The notes below the pieces were generated by a model, which did not search any database, was not told the DNA's origin, and worked only from the letters and a program-made list of their open reading frames with translations. This document shows, piece after piece, positions 58,294 through 64,000 of a DNA stretch of 64,000 nt. Numbering within the stretch: the stretch's first letter is position 1; each line of letters opens with the position of its first letter. The stretch is taken from assembly GCA_029204225.1 (NCBI GenBank), contig CM055100.1, positions 10,032,000 through 10,095,999 of the forward strand. The letters run 5' to 3'. The DNA is from Diphasiastrum complanatum. Taxonomy: Eukaryota; Streptophyta; Lycopodiopsida; Lycopodiales; Lycopodiaceae. A program made the position numbers and the translations under genes.

Positions 58294-59031
58294 ATGGAAA
58301 GGAACTTCCATGGGGCAACCCCCAAGATTGGTTCAAGATTGTTATTCTTATCAGGAAAGATCGCGGGGAGGAAGTCAGATTTCATGATCGACTCTGGAGC
58401 TTCACATAACTATATCTCAAGGAGCATAGTGGAACAATTCAGCTTGCCGACCAAGAATGTTACATCTACTCTCAAGGTAGAAACAGCGAAGGGAGCACTA
58501 GATGCAGACAAAGCGACATTGAACATCCCGGTGCAGATTGGAAGATGGAAGGCTAAACTTAGCTTTGTGATTTTAGAGATGGATGCCTTCGATGTGATTT
58601 TGGGCCTCCCTTGGTTAAATGAACACTGTATCGCAGTTTTGGGTAGGAGCTCAAACTTGGTCCTCTTGGATTATAAGGGACAAATCTGCGTGACAAAAGC
58701 CCTGCCCGGAGGAAATGCTAAGGATACCGATATTGAACAAAATCTGGTTGCAGCATTAGTGATGAAAAGAATGGCGAAAGGGAAAAGGTCAAAGTGCTTT
58801 CTTTGCATCTGTCGAGAAGTCCCAGAAGGGAAAAGCGTGCGACAAGAAAACTTGCCAAAAGAAGTGGCAGATCTGTTAGAAGAATTTAGCGATGTGTTCC
58901 CGGAGGAACTCCCAGCTAAGCTACCTCCTCGAAGACCAGTGGACCATAAAATTGAGTTGGTACCAGGAACAGAGCCAACTTCACGAGCACCCTACAGAAT
59001 GTCACAAGAAGAGTTGGTGGAACTGAAATGA
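58294..59031 (+). pseudogene. Gypsy protease and start of RT region
   Basis: FMIDSGASHNYIS is the aspartic protease motif, followed by AFDVILGLPWLNEH and the connector to RT (LLEEFSDVFPEELP, RRPVDHKIELVPG, APYRMS). TGA at 59029-59031 lies where relatives have Arg, before the [14 protein letters not shown] motif. No zinc knuckle precedes the protease. Confidence 0.88.
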
Positions 59032-59850
59032 CAACTTGGTGAATTGATAGACAAAGGTTTTATTAGACCTAGCGCTTCACCTTTTGGAGCCACAGTGTTG
59101 TTCGTGGAAAAGGCGGACAAAACTCTTCAAATGTGTGTGGATTATCGCATGCTTAACAAGAGTACCATCAAGAACAAGTACCCCATGCCTAGAATTGATG
59201 ACCTATTCGACCAACTCAAACATGCCAAATACTTTAGCCGAATAGATCTCAGATCTGGATATCATCAAATTCGAATAGCTAAAGGTGATGAGCACAAAAC
59301 GGCGTTTCGAACGCGGTACGGGAGTCACGAGTTCCCAGTGATGCCATTCGGTCTAACAAATGCACCAGCCACTTTTTGCACGTTGATGAACAATATATTT
59401 CAAGACTGCCTGGATGAATTTGTCATTGTGTACATTGATGACATATTAGTATTTAGCCGAAACCTTAAAGATCACATTCAACATTTAAGGACAGTTCTCC
59501 AACGACTGAGGAGGAACTGCTTGTTTGCGAAAAGAGAGAAATGTGAGTTTGTGGTGGAGGAAGTTGACTTCCTTGGACATGTTATAGGCCACGGACGGAT
59601 TCAAATGGATCCTAAGAAGATCAAGGCTATCTTGGATTGGCTAGCACCTAAAACTGTTCATGGCATCAAATCCTTTGTGGGCTTATGTAACTTTTACAGG
59701 AGATTCATTGAGGCATTTAGCAAAATTGTGGCACCACTGTTGGAGCAGACCAAGACTCATCTGAAGATGACATGGACACCGGAATGTGAAGCAGCGTTCC
59801 AAGAACTAAAACGAGGATCACTCAAGAACCCATCCTTGCCTTACCGGACT
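59032..59850 (+). pseudogene. Gypsy reverse transcriptase
   Basis: Complete RT motif series: [83 protein letters not shown] (YIDD at about 59431-59442), [15 protein letters not shown] and [14 protein letters not shown] one-base shift near 59820 breaks the join to RNase H. Confidence 0.92.
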
Positions 59851-60220
59851 TTAGCAAACCTTTTGAAATACATACAGATGCGTCGAACTTTGCTATTGGG
59901 GCCGTGCTGATGCAAGACAGACCTGTTGCATATTTTTCAAAGAAATTGAGTGACGTAGAGCGACGATGGCCAACTCATGAAAAAGAAATGGTCGCAGTAG
60001 TTCAAGCAGTGGATCATTGGAGACATTATGTAGCAGGAAAACCCTTTAAGGCGTTCACTGATAATGTATCACTCAAGTACTTCTCATCCCAAGGTATGCT
60101 CACGCCAAAGCAAATGCGATGGCAAAACTTTCTCTCAAAATTCAATATAGACATTTTACACATGGCGGGAAAGAACAATGTGGTGGCGGACGCACTAAGT
60201 AGACAGGAACACTTGATGGC
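59851..60220 (+). pseudogene. Gypsy RNase H
   Basis: Read in the next frame: a [13 protein letters not shown] motif with the first Asp, VAYFSKKLSD, THEKEMVAVVQAVDHWRHY with the Glu, FTDNVSLKYF with the next Asp, and VVADALSRQEH at the end. Confidence 0.9.
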
Positions 60221-61530
60221 AACAGTGACAACTCAGGTGACTGGCTTACTCCAAGAAATCAGGGAGAATTATGGTGTAGATGCGTTGGCGAAGGACTTAA
60301 TGATCGAATTCCAGTTGGGAAAGCCTCATAAACATTTCACTTGGAAAGATCAAATGGTTGTTTATAAACAACGCAGAGTATATGTCCCAGACAACATCAA
60401 CCTGAGGAAGAAAGTCTTGCGAGAACATCATGACGTACTAGCCGCCGGGCATCCAGGGGTGAATCGCATGTATGAACTTCTCAAAAGAGGCTTCTATTGG
60501 CCAAGTATGTGGGCAGACGTTGAATCCTATGTGCAAACATGCCCGACATGTCAACAAGTGAAGGTGGAACCGCTAGCTCCGGCTGGACTACTCCAACCAT
60601 TACCGGTACCAGCAAACCCATGGGATTCGGTGAGCATGGATTTTATTGTTCAACTACCACGGTGCCAAGGATTTGACTCAATTTATGTGGTGGTTGACCG
60701 GTTTTCAAAGCAAGTTCATCTAGTACCAACTAAAAGTTCAGTGACAGTTGAAGAAGTGGCAAGGTTATTTTTCAAATGTGTTTTCAAATACCACGGCCTG
60801 CCTAGAACGATTATTTCTGACCGAGACACCAAGTTCGTCGGAAAGTTTTGGACTTGTCTATTTCGCCTCGTGGGAACCGGATTGAATTTCAGTACTGCAT
60901 ATCACCCTCAAACAATGGGCAAACGGAGCGAGTCAATCGACAGATTGAACAATATTTACGAAATTATGTCGCTTGGGACCAATCCGATTGGGTCAACTAC
61001 TTGGATATTCTCGAGTTTGCACATAACAACCAAGTGAACAGATCTACTGGAAGGGCACCCTTCGAGATAAGCAATGGTCGGCTACCGATTGTTCCAAGCT
61101 CTTTTCTTACAGGCGTGCAGGAAACACCAGTACCCACTGTAGAGGAATTCATCAATGAGTGGCACACAAAGCTAACAGAAGTGAAGGCATTTTTAGAGCA
61201 GTCACAAAGGAGTATGGCAGCTGACGTAAACCCACATCGATGAGAACTGGAATTTGAGGAAGGTGATCAAGTATGGCTGAACACAAAGAACATTGCGTTA
61301 CCAAAAGGTTTTTCTCATAAGTTCGCTCGACGTTATGCGGGACCATATTATGTCACCAAGAAGATCAACCCAATGGCTTATCGATTAGCGCTGCCATCCA
61401 GCTTGGATATACACAATGTGTTTCATATCTCATTACTCAAATGGTACAAACCAGATGAGCGATTTGATCGGCAACAGAACTCCGTCACCCACCAACGACA
61501 CTTGATGATACGAAGAGGCAGCTTGTACCA
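60221..61530 (+). pseudogene. Gypsy integrase
   Basis: The HHCC zinc region (HHDVLAAGHPGVNRMYELL...CPTCQQVK) is followed by the core: VSMDFIVQLPRCQGFDSIYV (first Asp), TIISDRDTKFVG (second Asp). After a one-base shift near 60915 the third residue, Glu, sits in GQTERVNRQ. TGA at 61241-61243 interrupts the C-terminal part, which continues with FEEGDQVWLNTKNI and YRLALPSSLDIHNVFHISLL. Confidence 0.9.
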
Positions 61531-61539
61531 GAACAAATA

Positions 61540-61749
61540 TTGACACATAGAAAGCGAACTGGCGTTCAACATGAATATCTAGTGAAGTGGCTACGGGCTC
61601 CACTTATTGAGGCTTCTTGGGAGTACGAAGACAAACTTAAGGAGGGAGCCCCTGAAGTACTAGCAGATTATCTGCAGAAGAACCAACGCAATAGCCGTTT
61701 TCCCAGATCGGCACACAAAGCACTACCTGGCGGCATGCCTCTTACATAA
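61540..61749 (+). pseudogene. Chromodomain of Gypsy integrase
   Basis: The frame reads THRKRTGVQHEYLVKWLRAP then EASWEYEDKLKE, the core of a chromodomain (the LVKW and SWEYE aromatic positions). Such domains at the integrase C-terminus define chromoviruses and are thought to direct insertion to specific chromatin. It is out of frame with the integrase above. Confidence 0.82.
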
Positions 61750-61977
61750 ACATTCATGGCCATTCTAAAGTTCAAGGAACTTTCCGGTATTTTTCTTAAG
61801 TTTGCCAATAAATCACTTGCAGCTTTACACAGGTTTTACGTAAGTGAACTTTATCTACACTTTTCCTGTGCTACTGCCAATGTATTTTGTAATTCAAAGT
61901 TGTTAAGGTCGGTGAATTAAGCCCGTGCCATACGTCCTAGGTCTAGTTTGGCCCTGATGAGGACATCAGCTTTTTCA

Positions 61978-61990
61978 AACGAGGGGAGGA
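61978..61990 (+). other. Polypurine tract
   Basis: CGAGGGGAGGA-type purine run directly before the 3' LTR. Confidence 0.85.
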
Positions 61991-62899
61991 TGTTGTAAAG
62001 CTGACTCAGGTGCACCCAACGTGCCCTGTAAGACTCTAAGGGGTGACACTCCCTAAGGTCCCAGAGCAAGTTAGAACGTCAAGGACTGAGCCTCCGACCT
62101 GTGGTGAGCCAGTCAAGTAGTCACAAGTCATGAGCTAGCTCTGGAGCTCGAGTCATGGCCTAGTCAGGAAGCAAGTTGATTCTGCCACCGGAACGGCTCC
62201 TGGGACCCATGTCTGGGAGCCAGACTGATTCTGCCAGGCTTAATCAGCAAAATAAAAACTAAGTCCCAAAAAGCGTGCTTTACCAGAAAGCACTATGTTT
62301 CAGAACAGAGGGGGTGCGCCGAATCACAGCAGAACTATAGGGGGAGTCCGGCAGACAGAAACTTGGGCAGCTCAACCAGCGCTAGGAATCCAGTCGCCAG
62401 GTCTCAGCTCCCTCTACCAGCACGAGTCAGGCACAATGCCCGGTACGTGTTGGTGGCCCCGAGACCGGTCAGTCTATGTATGAATGTAACCTCTTCCAAA
62501 TCTAATAAAGTTGATCCTTGGAGATGATTACCATTTCGGTTTCGCCTCCGGGACTGGTCCAAGTGGAAGGACCCTTACTACAACCTTTTTGCGTCGCTGG
62601 CGCCTAAGGGTCCCTGTCATCGACATGGGGCTTGCCGCTATGCCAATTGGTCAGTTTGGCGACCACTATGCCTTGGGTTTCATGTGTGGCTTGTCTTTGC
62701 CTTTGGTTACCTTTTGGAGACGGATTTTGAGTTGGCTTTCGGGTTGGTTGGGATTCCAGTTTTCTTAAGTCTGAATGGTTAAGCTTGTTACGTTTCTGAG
62801 TTGGCTTTTACGTAAGTGCATGATGGATGAATGTTAGACTTAAGCGCGTGTTGGGGAAACCGCTCAAGTCCCAGCGCCCTTTGAGGCGCCGGCGCAACA
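61991..62899 (+). repeat. 3' LTR of young chromodomain Gypsy
   Basis: Partner of 56651-57559, 909 bases, ending GGCGCAACA before the TGCCC duplication. Confidence 0.97.
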
Positions 62900-62904
62900 T
62901 GCCC
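62900..62904 (+). other. Target-site duplication TGCCC, right
   Basis: Second copy of the 5-base duplication; the Tat-2 gag frame resumes immediately after it. Confidence 0.95.
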
Positions 62905-63541
62905 CACCAAAGCACTCTGCTCCTCCAGCCAATTTGATGGAACCAGAACCTGATGGAAATGTTGAGCAATGGAGCTATGGAAATGATCAGGCAAGTGGAT
63001 CTTCAGAACAATATGCCATTTATGCTGCTGCTCAACAACAAGCCTCCAGAAATTGGACCAGAGCTCCACTCGGCCGCCAAGAAATTTACGTACGGATATG
63101 AATGATCAGTTACATCATCTTGAAGAACCCTTCAAGATGATTGAACCAGAAGCATCGCATACAGAACTACTCATGAACATTTTGTCTAGCAAGATCAATA
63201 TCTCATTGAGAGAGTTCCTGAAGTTGGTGCCAAAAGCAAAAGAAGTCTTAGCACAAAAGTTAGCTCAAGAAGAACCAGAAGTCCATCAAGAGTCGCTTCT
63301 TTGTGCTGGATTTGAAGAATCTAACGAAGTACTCCATGTTGGAACCGCTTGGAAAAGTGAACAAAAGAATATCACTCTATCGATACAACATAGACAATTT
63401 CCTAAAGAAGCAACCGTGATAGATGGAGGTTCAAGAGTTAACCTGATTTCTACAAAGCTATGTGCAAAATGGGGCCTCACAAAGATCAAGCCCGCTACTT
63501 TTGCTATTAAGCTAGCTGATCAAATGACAGTTTGTCCATGA
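62905..63541 (+). pseudogene. Tat-like gag C-terminus and protease
   Basis: Continues the Tat-2 polyprotein in frame with the codons before the insertion (KHSAPPANLMEPEP onward), followed by a shift near 63055. The frame 63053-63541 has an ISLREFLKLVPKAKEVL motif and the protease-like ATVIDGGSRVNLIS, in which DGGS stands where most elements have D(S/T)G. TGA at 63539-63541 replaces a probable Arg codon. Confidence 0.75.
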
Positions 63542-64000
63542 GGAATGGTGGAAGATATACCTGTCAAAATTGTGGGAGTATAGTTCGTCATTACTTTTGT
63601 AGTGATGGACTTACCAGAAGCGCCAAATGTCTACCGAATTCTATTAGTACATCCATGGTTACGAGTTGCGCAAGTAATTCATAACTGGGGTACCGGAAAA
63701 ATCACTTTTGAAAATCGTGAATGTGCAGTTAAAATTGATCCTACAACTTGGACTATCAAACCAGTGGTTCAAAAAGAGGATGACAATTCGTCAACAACAG
63801 ATCATACTTGTGATCGGCCAGAGAAAAATTTGGGAGTTGATTATGATTCTCAAACGGATACTATCAATTGGAATGAAGCTCTTGCAACAATTGACTGTAC
63901 AACAAAATATATGTCAACAAGATAATCAATCAGATTTGAGCGAGATTTCCTTATTAGATGGAACTTTGGATACACCAATCACGTTTCCACTGAATGTGCT
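63542..64000 (+). pseudogene. Tat-like polyprotein after protease, cut by window end
   Basis: PWLRVAQVIHNWGTGKITFE is the usual end of the protease region in Tat/Athila elements. A TAG near 63580 and stops near 63923 interrupt it. RT, RNase H and integrase would lie beyond the window. Confidence 0.7.

Overview
This is nuclear DNA of a land plant with a large, retrotransposon-rich genome. The evidence is four perfect TTTAGGG plant telomere units (6031-6058), Ty1/Copia elements whose primer-binding sites match initiator tRNA-Met, Ty3/Gypsy elements of the chromodomain and Tat/Athila-like types, GT-AG introns, and almost no host-gene-like sequence. I cannot place the species. There are no bacterial-style operons, CRISPR arrays, rRNAs or tRNAs.

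Layout. 1-5955: two broken copies of one Copia family; the second goes straight from protease into a partial 3' LTR. 6165-10310: a minus-strand Copia with one LTR and a deleted RT active site. 10540-15915: a minus-strand, transposon-like gene cluster. It holds a coiled-coil/NLS protein, a transposase-like protein, and a histone H3 (CenH3-like) fold joined, through a 2-base frameshift, to an Ulp1/C48 SUMO-protease-like domain, with a G-box-rich promoter upstream. 15916-17782: the N-terminal gag half, leader and 5' LTR of a minus-strand Copia. 17785-24170: a degenerate AT-rich repeat block present twice, flanking a decayed plus-strand Copia (19.1-23.3 kb). 24429-24870: LTR plus primer site of the 6-10 kb Copia family. 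25618-28204: a second copy of the LTR-like repeat found at 10.5 kb, then unrecognised minus-strand coding exons, ending in the same 34-base sequence that ends the first cluster. 28205-29700: the other half of the split Copia gag, then protease. 30104-32335: a Tat-like Gypsy leader and gag, interrupted by a minus-strand chromodomain Gypsy (32336-36950). 37-43 kb: AT-rich sequence without genes. 43.6-47.6 kb: a minus-strand element with Ty3-type gag and Copia-type protease/integrase. 47.9-51.2 kb: a family of GC-rich hairpin repeats in inverted orientation. 52.5 kb: a Copia RNase H scrap. 53.6-64 kb: a second Tat-like element split by a young chromodomain Gypsy (56651-62899) with 909-base LTRs, 10 differences between them and a TGCCC target duplication, but no recognisable gag.

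Main point. The cluster at 11.4-15.9 kb combines a transposase-like protein with a histone H3-like/Ulp1 fusion. It ends in a 34-base sequence whose inverted partner lies 12.3 kb away, and the two abut complementary halves of one Copia gag. This looks like a large transposon inserted into a retrotransposon and later rearranged. It is decayed here (in-frame stops, frameshifts), so intact copies elsewhere would be needed to judge function.
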